Below, piece by piece: positions 51,933 through 60,066 of a stretch of 64,000 nt of DNA. The stretch comes from Mucilaginibacter rubeus (GTDB lineage: Bacteria; Bacteroidota; Bacteroidia; Sphingobacteriales; Sphingobacteriaceae), in the NCBI RefSeq assembly GCF_003286415.2, contig NZ_CP043450.1, positions 1,674,001 through 1,738,000 of the forward strand. The letters run 5' to 3'. The notes under the pieces were generated by a model. That model searched no databases. It was not told the DNA's origin and worked only from the letters and a program-made list of their open reading frames with translations. Numbering within the stretch: position 1 is the first letter of the stretch; each line of letters starts with the position of its first letter. Both the position numbers and the translations under genes were made by a program.

Positions 51933-51962
51933 AAAGCCGGGAGTGAGATCCCCGGCTTTTTT
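51933..51962 (+). terminator. terminator after barrel paralogue 2
   Basis: AAAGCCGGG / CCCGGCTTT with loop GAGTGAGAT-type and a long T run; nearly the same hairpin as at 50753. Confidence 0.85.
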
Positions 51963-52001
51963 GTTTTTTATGATACTTTTTTATTTAAAAACAATAGTTT
52001 T

Positions 52002-52472
52002 ATGCCCATGAACACTCCCGAAGAAAACTTTGCAGCGCTGGGTTTAAACCTGCCGCCTGCACCAAAGCCACTTGGCGTTTATAAACCATGTTTAGTTGAT
52101 GGCAAATATCTTTACCTGTCGGGCCATGGCCCTGTGCAGGACGATGCCTCATTGATTATCGGTCGCGTTGGTGACACCGTTAGCCAGGAAGATGGCAAAC
52201 TTGCTGCACAGCAGGTTGGTTTAACCATGTTGGCTACCATTAAAGCCAACATCGGCAGTTTTAATAAAATAAAACGCGTTATCAAAGTGTTGGGTATGGT
52301 TAACTGTACTCCCGAATTTGAAAAACACCCTTTCATTATTAACGGCGCCAGCGAACTTTTTGCTAAAATCTGGGGCGAAGAGAACGGTATTGGTGTACGC
52401 AGCGCAGTAGGCATGGGATCACTACCTGATAATATCCCTGTTGAGATTGAAGCACTGTTTGAATTAGAATAA
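52002..52472 (+). CDS. RidA-family (YjgF/UK114) enamine/imine deaminase
   Basis: 156 residues from ATG 52002; the upstream frame overlaps a terminator and is excluded. RidA proteins hydrolyse reactive enamines produced by PLP enzymes. Marks: PPAPKPLGVYKPCLVDG, LYLSGHGPVQD, IKRVIKVLGMVNCTPEF, KIWGEENGIGVRSAVGMGSL and PVEIEALFELE. The catalytic Arg is in GVRSAV. It is a longer RidA type. It precedes a PLP enzyme gene, which fits its use. Confidence 0.9.
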   Translation: MPMNTPEENFAALGLNLPPAPKPLGVYKPCLVDGKYLYLSGHGPVQDDASLIIGRVGDTVSQEDGKLAAQQVGLTMLATIKANIGSFNKIKRVIKVLGMVNCTPEFEKHPFIINGASELFAKIWGEENGIGVRSAVGMGSLPDNIPVEIEALFELE

Positions 52473-52486
52473 ATAATTCGATACGA

Positions 52487-52520
52487 TTTTGTAGAGAAGC
52501 AAATATGCATCTCTACAAAA
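52487..52520. repeat. palindrome TTTTGTAGAGA / TCTCTACAAAA
   Basis: Perfect 11-bp arms with an inner GCA/TGC pair; typical of short dispersed hairpins. It lies between the RidA and D-threonine-aldolase genes, followed by repeated CGACTTA-like low-complexity sequence. Confidence 0.5.
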
Positions 52521-52566
52521 ATTGCACGACTTACGACTTACTACTTAATACTTCCGACTTAAAACC

Positions 52567-53679
52567 ATGACCCCTAACTGGTATACTATACAGGATATTA
52601 ATAAGCTGGATACCCCGGCGCTGGTTGTTTATCCCGATAGGGTTAAAACAAACATAACCACGCTTACGGGTATGATTGATGATGCTGCCCGTTTGCGCCC
52701 GCATGTTAAAACCTATAAAAATGCCGAGGTTACCGGGTTGCTGTTAAATGCCGGCATCCGTAAGTTTAAATGTGCCACCATTGCCGAGGCCGAGTTATTG
52801 GCCATGAGCAATGCTCCTGATGTTTTGCTGGCTTACCAGCCCGAAGGGCCAAAACTGCACCGTTTTATCCGGTTGATCCATGCATATCCTCAAACGCGTT
52901 TTTCTTGTTTAGTTGATAATTCATCATCGGCTAAGGAAATTTCCGACGCGGCGGTTAGGTTTAAAACCAATATCGATGTATACCTGGATATGAACGTGGG
53001 CATGAACCGCACCGGTATAGTTCCTGGCTTTGAAGCCTTACAGCTTTATATGGATTGCGGAGTATTGCCTGGAATTAACCCTGTAGGTTTGCATGCTTAT
53101 GATGGTCATATTCATGATGTGGATTTACAGAAACGGGCGGATAGGTGCAACTTCGCGTTTGATCCTGTGCTTAAATTACAGCAAACCATAAAAAGCAAGG
53201 GTTACCCTGAGCCGGTTATAGTTGCGGGTGGATCACCTACTTTTCCTATCCATGCCAAACGAAAATATGTTGAATGCAGCCCCGGCACATTTGTTTACTG
53301 GGACAAAGGGTACCAACTGGAAATGCCCGAGCAGGATTTTTTACCTGCCGCGCTGGTTGTTACACGGGTGATTTCGTTACCCAGCCCAGGCAAGCTTTGT
53401 TTGGATGTTGGACATAAGTCGATATCGGCCGAGAACGAATTGAGCAAACGTATTTACTTTTTAAACGCGCCTGCGCTTTACCCGGTAAGTCAAAGCGAAG
53501 AGCATTTGGTAGTTGAAGCCGGCGCTAATCATCAATACAAGGTGGGCGATGTGCTTTATGGCATTCCGCACCATGTTTGTCCTACGGTTGCGCTTTATGA
53601 GCGCGTTTATACTATTGAGAACGAAAATATTAGCGGCGAATGGCTGAATAAAGCCCGCGACCGCAAAATCACCATTTAA
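52567..53679 (+). CDS. D-threonine aldolase-like PLP enzyme (alanine-racemase fold)
   Basis: 370 residues. Fold-type III PLP enzyme: YTIQDINKLDTPALVVY at the start, and PHVKTYKNAEVTGLLLNAG with the PLP Lys in HVKTYKN. AYDGHIHDVD and PVIVAGGSPTFPIH (phosphate binding) follow. The DTA-like part ends with the metal-binding GHKS (LDVGHKSIS) and GIPHHVCPTVALYE. It cleaves or deaminates D-hydroxy-amino acids. It is 87 bp after RidA and 15 bp before the dipeptidase. Confidence 0.88.
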   Translation: MTPNWYTIQDINKLDTPALVVYPDRVKTNITTLTGMIDDAARLRPHVKTYKNAEVTGLLLNAGIRKFKCATIAEAELLAMSNAPDVLLAYQPEGPKLHRFIRLIHAYPQTRFSCLVDNSSSAKEISDAAVRFKTNIDVYLDMNVGMNRTGIVPGFEALQLYMDCGVLPGINPVGLHAYDGHIHDVDLQKRADRCNFAFDPVLKLQQTIKSKGYPEPVIVAGGSPTFPIHAKRKYVECSPGTFVYWDKGYQLEMPEQDFLPAALVVTRVISLPSPGKLCLDVGHKSISAENELSKRIYFLNAPALYPVSQSEEHLVVEAGANHQYKVGDVLYGIPHHVCPTVALYERVYTIENENISGEWLNKARDRKITI

Positions 53680-53694
53680 ATCTCCCCCGAAACC

Positions 53695-54765
53695 ATGTTT
53701 GTTATAGATGCCCATTTGGATTTAAGCATGAACGCCCTGGAGTGGAACCGCGACCTTACGCGCCCGCTTGCCGAGGTAAATCAACGCGAAGAAGGCTTAA
53801 CCGATAAGCCAGATCGTGCCAAAGCTGTTGTTACACTGCCCGAATTACGTAAAGGTAACATTGGCCTGGTTGTAGCCACACAGATAGGGCGTTACGTAGC
53901 TCCTGATAATCCGTTACCTGGATGGCATTCGCCTGAGCAGGCCTGGGCACAAACCCAAGGGCAGGTAGCCTGGTACAAAGCCATGGAAGATGCCGGGGAA
54001 ATGGTACAGGTGAACGATCTTGCGTCGCTTGAAAAACATCTGTCGCTTTGGAGCGATGGCGCATCAACTGAAAAGAAACCAGTAGGCTACATTTTAAGTT
54101 TGGAAGGTGCAGATTCGATTGTGACGGTTAAACACCTGGAACGGGCTTATAACTATGGTCTCAGGGCCGTTGGCCCGGCGCATTATGGTCCGGGCAGGTA
54201 TGCACAAGGTACAGATGCTACCGGGTACATGGGGCCAAAAGGACACGAGTTATTAAAAGAAATGGAGCGCCTGAATATCATTTTAGATGCTACTCATTTA
54301 TGTGACGACAGCTTTTGGGAGGCGCTTGATCATTTTAATGGCCATGTTTGGGCAAGTCATAATAACTGTCGCGCATTGGTAAACCACAACCGGCAGTACA
54401 GCGATGAAATGATTAAAGTGCTGATTGACCGTGGTGCCGTTATTGGTGCAGCGCTTGACGCCTGGATGATGGTGCCGGGTTGGGTGAGGGGAGTATCCAC
54501 ACCTAAAGGCATGAACTGCAATATGGAAGTAATGGTTGATCATATAGATCATATTTGCCAGATAGCCGGTAACGCCCTGCACGTAGGTATGGGTACCGAC
54601 CTTGATGGAGCTTTTGGTCGCGAGCAATGCCCGTATGATCTGGAAACCATTGCCGATCTGCAAAAAGTTCCTGATCTGCTAAAAAAACGCGGTTATACTG
54701 ACGAGGATATTCAAAATATGATGCACGGTAACTGGCTGCGTTTCTTAAGAAAAGCCTGGGCTTGA
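53695..54765 (+). CDS. membrane dipeptidase family (M19) metallohydrolase
   Basis: 356 residues without signal peptide. Renal-dipeptidase fold: FVIDAHLDLSMNAL (first metal His-x-Asp), ILSLEGADSIV with metal Glu, ILDATHLCDDSFW and VWASHNNCRALVNHNRQYSD (His ligands), then GMGTDLDGAFGREQCP. It hydrolyses dipeptides, often D-containing. The operon RidA, D-TA-like, dipeptidase thus looks like D-amino-acid/dipeptide use. Confidence 0.92.
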   Translation: MFVIDAHLDLSMNALEWNRDLTRPLAEVNQREEGLTDKPDRAKAVVTLPELRKGNIGLVVATQIGRYVAPDNPLPGWHSPEQAWAQTQGQVAWYKAMEDAGEMVQVNDLASLEKHLSLWSDGASTEKKPVGYILSLEGADSIVTVKHLERAYNYGLRAVGPAHYGPGRYAQGTDATGYMGPKGHELLKEMERLNIILDATHLCDDSFWEALDHFNGHVWASHNNCRALVNHNRQYSDEMIKVLIDRGAVIGAALDAWMMVPGWVRGVSTPKGMNCNMEVMVDHIDHICQIAGNALHVGMGTDLDGAFGREQCPYDLETIADLQKVPDLLKKRGYTDEDIQNMMHGNWLRFLRKAWA

Positions 54766-54815
54766 TCAGTGGGCAGTTCTTAGTTTGCGATGAGCAGTAA
54801 TATATACGATACGCT

Positions 54816-54968
54816 GGTCGAAGTTTAGCGATAGCGCAACTTCGACCTAAAATCATGGAAGCATTCTGCTTCCGTGATTTTAGGATTTCAAACTGATATT
54901 ATTGGCCTACTTAAGCTGAAAGCTTAAGTAGTTTTAGGACGAAGTTACGCTATCGCTAAACTTCGACC
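54816..54968. repeat. nested palindrome able to form a three-way junction
   Basis: Outer arms of 29 bp (54816-54844 and 54940-54968, one mismatch) enclose two separate hairpins: 54847-54883 (CTAAAATCA...GGAAGCA / TGCTTCC...TGATTTTAG) and 54907-54931 (CTACTTAAGCT / AGCTTAAGTAG). A further GAAGCATTCTGCTTC hairpin lies at about 54983. It occupies most of the gap 54766-55137. Confidence 0.8.
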
Positions 54969-55137
54969 AGGAAAAAAGCATAGAAGCATTCTGCTTCATG
55001 GGCAATAAATAAGCCTTTATTCCTCTTATTCTTCATAATACAGTAAAACAAATCGAGCGTTACTGTATTTTTACCCAACTAAGCATACTTTGCAAAACAC
55101 ATGCTTTAAATTAGGCGTTTTGCCTAACACTACCCAT

Positions 55138-57738
55138 ATGAATGCAGAACAATCAAGGTTAAAGGACACAGGCTGGAAAAAATGGGGTCCCTATGTAAGT
55201 GATCGCCAATGGGGAACCGTACGCGAGGATTATAGCGCCAACGGCGATGCCTGGAACTATATCACCCATGATATGGCCCGTAGTAAGGCTTACCGCTGGG
55301 GCGAGGAGGGTATAGCGGGGATTTGTGACAGGCAACAATATCTTTGCTTCGCTATAGCGCTTTGGAATAAAAAAGACCCTATTATTAAAGAGCGGTACTT
55401 CGGTTTAAGTAACCCGGAAGGCAATCATGGTGAGGATGTAAAGGAGATGTATTATTATCTGGATAGTACGCCTACACACTCGTACATGAAAACCTTGTAC
55501 AAATACCCGCAAAATGAGTTCCCGTACAGCTGGCTGGTGGATGAAAATAAGCGCCGTGGCCGTCAGGACCCTGAGTTTGAGATCATGGACACCGGCATAT
55601 TTGACCATAACGAATACTTTGATGTTTTTACCGAATATGCCAAAAACGCCCAGGAAGATATCCTCATTAAAATAACCATTCATAACCGGAGTTATCAAGA
55701 TGCGCCGCTGAACGTGATGCCTACCTTGTGGTTTCGGAATACCTGGGGATGGGGGTATGATTCGCGTAAGCCCGATCTTGTAGGATCTTCCGATAAAGTG
55801 ATCAGTGTTTTTCATAAAGACCTTGGGCAGATGTGGTTACATACCGAAGGTGATGGCCGCCTTTTGTTTTGTGATAATGAAACCAATTCGCGCAGGCTTT
55901 ATAATTATGATGATGGCCGTAAATATTATAAGGATGGCATAAACGATTATATTGTTCACGGTGCCGATACGGTCAATCCCAAAAACATGGGCACCAAGGC
56001 CGCGGTAAACTATGATCTGAATATCCCGGCCGGGAAAAGTTTGAGCCTGCGCCTTCGTTTGTCTGAAGATGCTAATTATAGTTTTGAGGATTTTGACGAA
56101 ATTTTTGAAGTACGTAAAACGGAAGCCGACCAATTTTACAATGATGTTCATGGCGCTACCATGAACCCCGATCGCCGCCTGATTCAACGGCAGGCTTTCT
56201 CTGGAATGTTGTGGAACAAGCAATTTTTTTATACCGATGTACGCCATTGGCTGAGTGGCGATAAAGGGATGCCGCGCCCGCCCGCTCAACGATTAAATGC
56301 CCGTAACAGCAAGTGGACCCACCTTAATACAAGGGATATCGTTTCGATGCCAGATAAATGGGAGTACCCTTGGTTTGCCGCATGGGACCTGGCATTTCAT
56401 TGCCTGCCGCTGGCAACCATTGATATGGCTTTTGCCAAAAATCAGTTGATTTTGCTTACGCGCGACTGGTATATGCATCCTAACGGCCAGTTACCTGCCT
56501 ACGAATGGGACTTTGGCGATGTGAACCCTCCCGTACACGCGATGGCTGTATGGAATGTTTATAAAACGGATAAAGAAAATAACAACGGCAAAGGCGATAC
56601 CTATTTCCTGGAACGTGTTTTTCATAAACTGATGCTCAATTTTACCTGGTGGGTTAATCGTAAGGACCAATCAGGTAATAACATCTTCGAGGGTGGTTTC
56701 CTGGGGATGGATAACATTGGTGTTTTTGACCGTAATATGCATTTGCCTTCCGGTCAGCACCTGGAACAAGCCGATGGCACCAGCTGGATGGCCATGTACT
56801 CGCTTAACTTGCTGCGTATTGCTACCGAGCTTACCGAAAATGATAACGCTTATGCTGATATAGCATCCAAGTTTTTTGAGCACTTCATTTATATCGTTGG
56901 CGCGATGTCAAACCTGGGTGAAAATAACGAAGGGTTATGGGATGATGAAGATGGCTTTTTTTACGATCAGATCCGTTTTCCGGATGATGGTTCTGTAAAA
57001 ATGCGGGTAAGGAGCATAGTTGGTTTAATCCCGCTGTTTGCTACCGAAGTACTGGACGAAAAGGATATCATGGAAAGCCCGGTATTTAAAGACCGCATGA
57101 AATGGTTTGCCGAGAACCGGCCCGATCTCGCGTCGCTGGTTTCACGCTGGAACGAGAAAGGAACCGATGGTAAACACTTGATTAGTTTGTTGCGTGGTTA
57201 CAGGATGAAATCGCTGCTGAGGTATATGCTCGATGAGAATGAGTTTTTGAGCGATTACGGCATTCGTTCATTGTCCAAATATCACCAGAAACATCCTTAT
57301 CATGTTTCGGTAAATGGGGTTGAGTTTGGAATATCCTATGTGCCGGGCGAGAGCGACAGCGGACTTTTTGGTGGTAACAGCAACTGGCGTGGCCCTATCT
57401 GGATGCCGATCAATTACCTGATTATTGATAGTCTGCACCGTTTCTACATGTTTTATGGCGATGAGTTTAAAATAGAATGTCCAACCGGATCCGGGAATTT
57501 TATGAACCTGAAGGAAGTGGCCAATGAACTTTATGCCCGCGTTTCTAAACTATTTATGAAAAACGAAAACGGTGAGCGGCCGGTTTACGGTAAAAATCAG
57601 AAGCTGCAGAATGATCCGCATTTTAAAGATCATATCCTGTTTTACGAGTTTTTTGACGGTGATACCGGTCTGGGTTTAGGCGCTGCCCACCAAACCGGTT
57701 GGACAGGTTTGATTGCTAATTGCTTGTATTTGGAGTAA
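55138..57738 (+). CDS. GH63/MGH1-like glycoside hydrolase
   Basis: 866 residues from ATG 55138 (frame open 16 codons further but without proper start). No signal peptide. The (alpha/alpha)6 core: KKWGPYVSDRQWGTVREDYS, GICDRQQYLCFAIALW, FYTDVRHWLSGD, EYPWFAAWDLAFHCLPLA, LPAYEWDFGDVNPPVHA, and near the end NSNWRGPIWMPINYLIIDSL and GAAHQTGWTGLIANCLYLE. MGH1-like and glucosidase I-type enzymes act on alpha-glucosides or glucosylglycerate-like substrates. It is a single gene. Confidence 0.85.
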   Translation: MNAEQSRLKDTGWKKWGPYVSDRQWGTVREDYSANGDAWNYITHDMARSKAYRWGEEGIAGICDRQQYLCFAIALWNKKDPIIKERYFGLSNPEGNHGEDVKEMYYYLDSTPTHSYMKTLYKYPQNEFPYSWLVDENKRRGRQDPEFEIMDTGIFDHNEYFDVFTEYAKNAQEDILIKITIHNRSYQDAPLNVMPTLWFRNTWGWGYDSRKPDLVGSSDKVISVFHKDLGQMWLHTEGDGRLLFCDNETNSRRLYNYDDGRKYYKDGINDYIVHGADTVNPKNMGTKAAVNYDLNIPAGKSLSLRLRLSEDANYSFEDFDEIFEVRKTEADQFYNDVHGATMNPDRRLIQRQAFSGMLWNKQFFYTDVRHWLSGDKGMPRPPAQRLNARNSKWTHLNTRDIVSMPDKWEYPWFAAWDLAFHCLPLATIDMAFAKNQLILLTRDWYMHPNGQLPAYEWDFGDVNPPVHAMAVWNVYKTDKENNNGKGDTYFLERVFHKLMLNFTWWVNRKDQSGNNIFEGGFLGMDNIGVFDRNMHLPSGQHLEQADGTSWMAMYSLNLLRIATELTENDNAYADIASKFFEHFIYIVGAMSNLGENNEGLWDDEDGFFYDQIRFPDDGSVKMRVRSIVGLIPLFATEVLDEKDIMESPVFKDRMKWFAENRPDLASLVSRWNEKGTDGKHLISLLRGYRMKSLLRYMLDENEFLSDYGIRSLSKYHQKHPYHVSVNGVEFGISYVPGESDSGLFGGNSNWRGPIWMPINYLIIDSLHRFYMFYGDEFKIECPTGSGNFMNLKEVANELYARVSKLFMKNENGERPVYGKNQKLQNDPHFKDHILFYEFFDGDTGLGLGAAHQTGWTGLIANCLYLE

Positions 57739-57812
57739 ACATGTCTGCTTCTGCATACGCCATATAGGCTTTAAAATATTGATACGAAATAACCTAAATT
57801 TATGGGGATAAA

Positions 57813-58415
57813 ATGAAAGCGATGGCAGACGACCCGGAAACATTGCCGCAAAAGGCTGCGGAGATAGCAGATATAGATTTAGGCATTGAAACCCTGCTAA
57901 AGGTTACAGCCAGTACCGATCAACGCCTGAGCGATATGGCCGACAACAAGGCCCAGATCCTGATCACCGTTAATTCTATCATTATTTCGGCCATTATCAG
58001 TTTGGTTCTGCGGAAATTGAAAGATAACTCTTTCCTGGTACTGCCATCGTATCTGCTGCTTACGGTTAGTTTGGCTACTATGATCCTTGCCATTTTATCA
58101 ACCCGCCCGTCTATTCCGAGAGGCAAGTTCAGTGCTAAAGATCTTGAGGATAAAAAGGCTAACCTGCTGTTTTTTGGCAATTTTTACCGTATGAAGCTTG
58201 ACGACTTTGCAGCTGGTATGAAGAATGTGCTGCATGATAAAGAATACCTGTACGATAGCCTGATTAAAGATATTCATACACAGGGCGTCGTGTTGGGCCG
58301 TAAATACCGTTTGCTCCGGGCAGCCTATAATGTTTTCATGTTCGGACTTATCATAGCTATTATTACTTTCATCATATCATCAATGGTACACAACAGTCTG
58401 CCGGAGATTGTTTGA
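57813..58415 (+). CDS. Pycsar-effector-like (DUF5706) membrane protein, orphan
   Basis: 200 residues. A helical cytosolic N-terminus (VTASTDQRLSDMADNKAQIL) leads to a first helix TVNSIIISAIISLVL and a second YLLLTVSLATMILAIL. A cytosolic loop DLEDKKANLLFFGNFYRMKL and a third helix FMFGLIIAIITFIISSM follow. The MADNKAQILITVNS pattern is diagnostic of the DUF5706/PycTM family. In Pycsar systems this effector pairs with a cCMP/cUMP cyclase; none is found in the neighbouring genes, so a housekeeping role is possible. Confidence 0.78.
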   Translation: MKAMADDPETLPQKAAEIADIDLGIETLLKVTASTDQRLSDMADNKAQILITVNSIIISAIISLVLRKLKDNSFLVLPSYLLLTVSLATMILAILSTRPSIPRGKFSAKDLEDKKANLLFFGNFYRMKLDDFAAGMKNVLHDKEYLYDSLIKDIHTQGVVLGRKYRLLRAAYNVFMFGLIIAIITFIISSMVHNSLPEIV

Positions 58416-58440
58416 TTACTAATCATTAAGTGACCTCTTT

Positions 58441-58545
58441 TCGCGTTAGGGATAGGAGCGTAAAGCCCGCAGCGTGTGTTGGGTTTGCGGGCTGGGAAAG
58501 CGAGGACTTGCAGCGTATAGCCCGGGCCGGAGGCAACGCCCACAT
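58441..58545. repeat. dispersed REP-like element (CGTTAGGGAT...GCAGCGTATAGCCC)
   Basis: G/C-rich inverted repeat: CGCGTTAGGGATAGGAGCGT, then AAGCCCGCAGCG..., then GCGGGCTGGG and GACTTGCAGCGTATAGCCCG. This kind of element is frequent in Bacteroidota intergenic regions. It follows the Pycsar-like gene and is not seen elsewhere in the window. Confidence 0.6.
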
Positions 58546-58560
58546 TCTTTAACTATCTTT

Positions 58561-58767
58561 TGGAGTTGTGTACCTATGGTACAAAAAAATGCCATTTATT
58601 TGATTTCTACAAACCTTTTGCACCTCTGGTGCTGCTTATCAACCTGTCAACAGTCGACACTTGCAGTATTCAATAAATCTAAACGTTATTCCCCAATATT
58701 GTCCAATATAATACGAGGGAATAACGTCTATATGCCTTAAGCTGTCAGCATTCTGCTTTTAGCTTAA
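58561..58767. repeat. cluster of small palindromes upstream of the sugar isomerase gene
   Basis: GTGTACCTATGGTAC, GCACCTCTGGTGC, ACGTTATTCCC (58683-58693) with GGGAATAACGT (58717-58727), and TTAAGCT...AGCATTCTGCT...AGCTTAA (58737-58767). They fill the remaining 58416-58866 gap; no gene is seen. Confidence 0.6.
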
Positions 58768-58866
58768 AAATAAATTATTGTGTGAAAAAGACACAATAAA
58801 ATTTCTTTGCTCATTTTTAATTAATTAGCTTTACTGTACCAGTTAATTATTAACCATTATCAAAGC

Positions 58867-59796
58867 ATGAATTACAGCAGAAGAAATTTTATTAAAGGCA
58901 CCGGCGCATTAGTGCTTGGTGGCATGGCTTTATCGGGTAAAGCGGCAAGTTTGTTAAGTAATATGGAGCACCACCCTGTAGGATTACAGTTATTTACCTT
59001 TTTTGGTATTATTGATGAAGATGTTAAGGGCACGCTAAACAAAATTGCGGCTATAGGCTATAAAGAATTGGAATCGGCCTTTAGTAAAAAAGGTGGCTAT
59101 TATGGCATGAAACCTAAGGAGTTTAAAGCTACTGCGAACGATTTAGGGATGAATTGGGTTTCGCATCACGTGCTGGGTGCGCCGTTTAAGCTGCCTCCGG
59201 GAGCAAAAATGCCTGTTGGCGCCGATGGCAAGCCAATGGTGTTGCCACCTGTATTGAACCTACGCGATAATATGCAACAGGTAGTGGATGAAGTTGCGGA
59301 AGGTGGCGTTAAATACCTGGTTTGCGCCAATTCGCCAACGGCTACACTTGACGAAATAAAATCAACTATTGAAGTGCTGAACAAAACTGGGGAGGCGGCA
59401 AAAAAAGCAGGCATCCAGTTTGCCTACCATAATCATGATATGGAATTTCACGCGGTTGATGGTAAAGTGCCGTATGACTTACTGTTGAGCGAAACCGACG
59501 CGAACAATGTAAAAATGGAGCTTGATTTGGCCTGGGCAGTTAAGGCAGGTAAGAATCCGGTAGAGATGTTTAAACAACATCCAGGCCGTTTCCCGCTTTG
59601 GCATGTGAAGGATCTGGATGCTGCCAGGCAAAATATACAGCCTGTAGGTGGCGGCACCATTGATTTTAAACCAATTTTCGCGGCAGCAAAATCAGCAGGA
59701 ATGAAACACTTTTTCGTGGAACATGATATGCCTAAAGATGCTTTTGCCAGTATAACTGCCAGTATGGGCTATTTGAAGGATAAGCTGATGGTATAA
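58867..59796 (+). CDS. Tat-exported sugar phosphate isomerase/epimerase-like protein
   Basis: 309 residues. The N-terminus SRRNFIKGTGALVLGGMAL is a twin-arginine signal. The body is an AP-endonuclease-2/xylose-isomerase TIM barrel: VGLQLFTFFGIIDEDVKGTL, YKELESAFSKKGGYYG, AKKAGIQFAYHNHDMEF and LPLWHVKDLDAARQNI, with HFFVEHDMP. Metal-binding Glu/His/Asp positions are visible. Substrate unknown; such periplasmic isomerases serve sugar or inositol breakdown. Confidence 0.85.
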   Translation: MNYSRRNFIKGTGALVLGGMALSGKAASLLSNMEHHPVGLQLFTFFGIIDEDVKGTLNKIAAIGYKELESAFSKKGGYYGMKPKEFKATANDLGMNWVSHHVLGAPFKLPPGAKMPVGADGKPMVLPPVLNLRDNMQQVVDEVAEGGVKYLVCANSPTATLDEIKSTIEVLNKTGEAAKKAGIQFAYHNHDMEFHAVDGKVPYDLLLSETDANNVKMELDLAWAVKAGKNPVEMFKQHPGRFPLWHVKDLDAARQNIQPVGGGTIDFKPIFAAAKSAGMKHFFVEHDMPKDAFASITASMGYLKDKLMV

Positions 59797-59838
59797 ATGG
59801 ATTGTAGCTAACTATTGATTGTTTTTATATTAGAACTG

Positions 59839-59871
59839 CAGCCGGTAAATGAGATTTATCGGCTGTTTTTA
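59839..59871 (+). terminator. terminator after the sugar isomerase-like gene
   Basis: CAGCCGGTAAAT / ATTTATCGGCTG (one G-T pair), loop GAG and TTTTT. Confidence 0.85.
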
Positions 59872-60004
59872 TTATGTGTGGTTGTTTGTTATTTATGTTT
59901 TTGTGCTGTTTCTGATTTTTTTAATTATTTGTGATGGGATATTGTTATAAATTACTGTGTTTTATGAAAAAGGGCCGCTTAACAATTCCATAACGTGTCG
60001 TAAT

Positions 60005-60035
60005 TTTGATTTAACCTGCCATATGAGTAATTTAA
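60005..60035 (+). promoter_or_regulatory. possible promoter of the ethanolamine genes
   Basis: TTTG (60005-60008), exactly 19 bp, then TAATTTAA (60028-60035). The spacing is canonical for Bacteroidota, but the second box matches TAnnTTTG only in part. It lies 31 bp before the permease ATG. Confidence 0.4.
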
Positions 60036-60066
60036 GGCGATAAATTATTGTTTATAGCGGCAGTGT

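Noticed and set aside
57813..58415. Complete Pycsar antiphage operon
   Set aside because: Only the effector-like membrane protein is present; no uridylate or cytidylate cyclase in the window.
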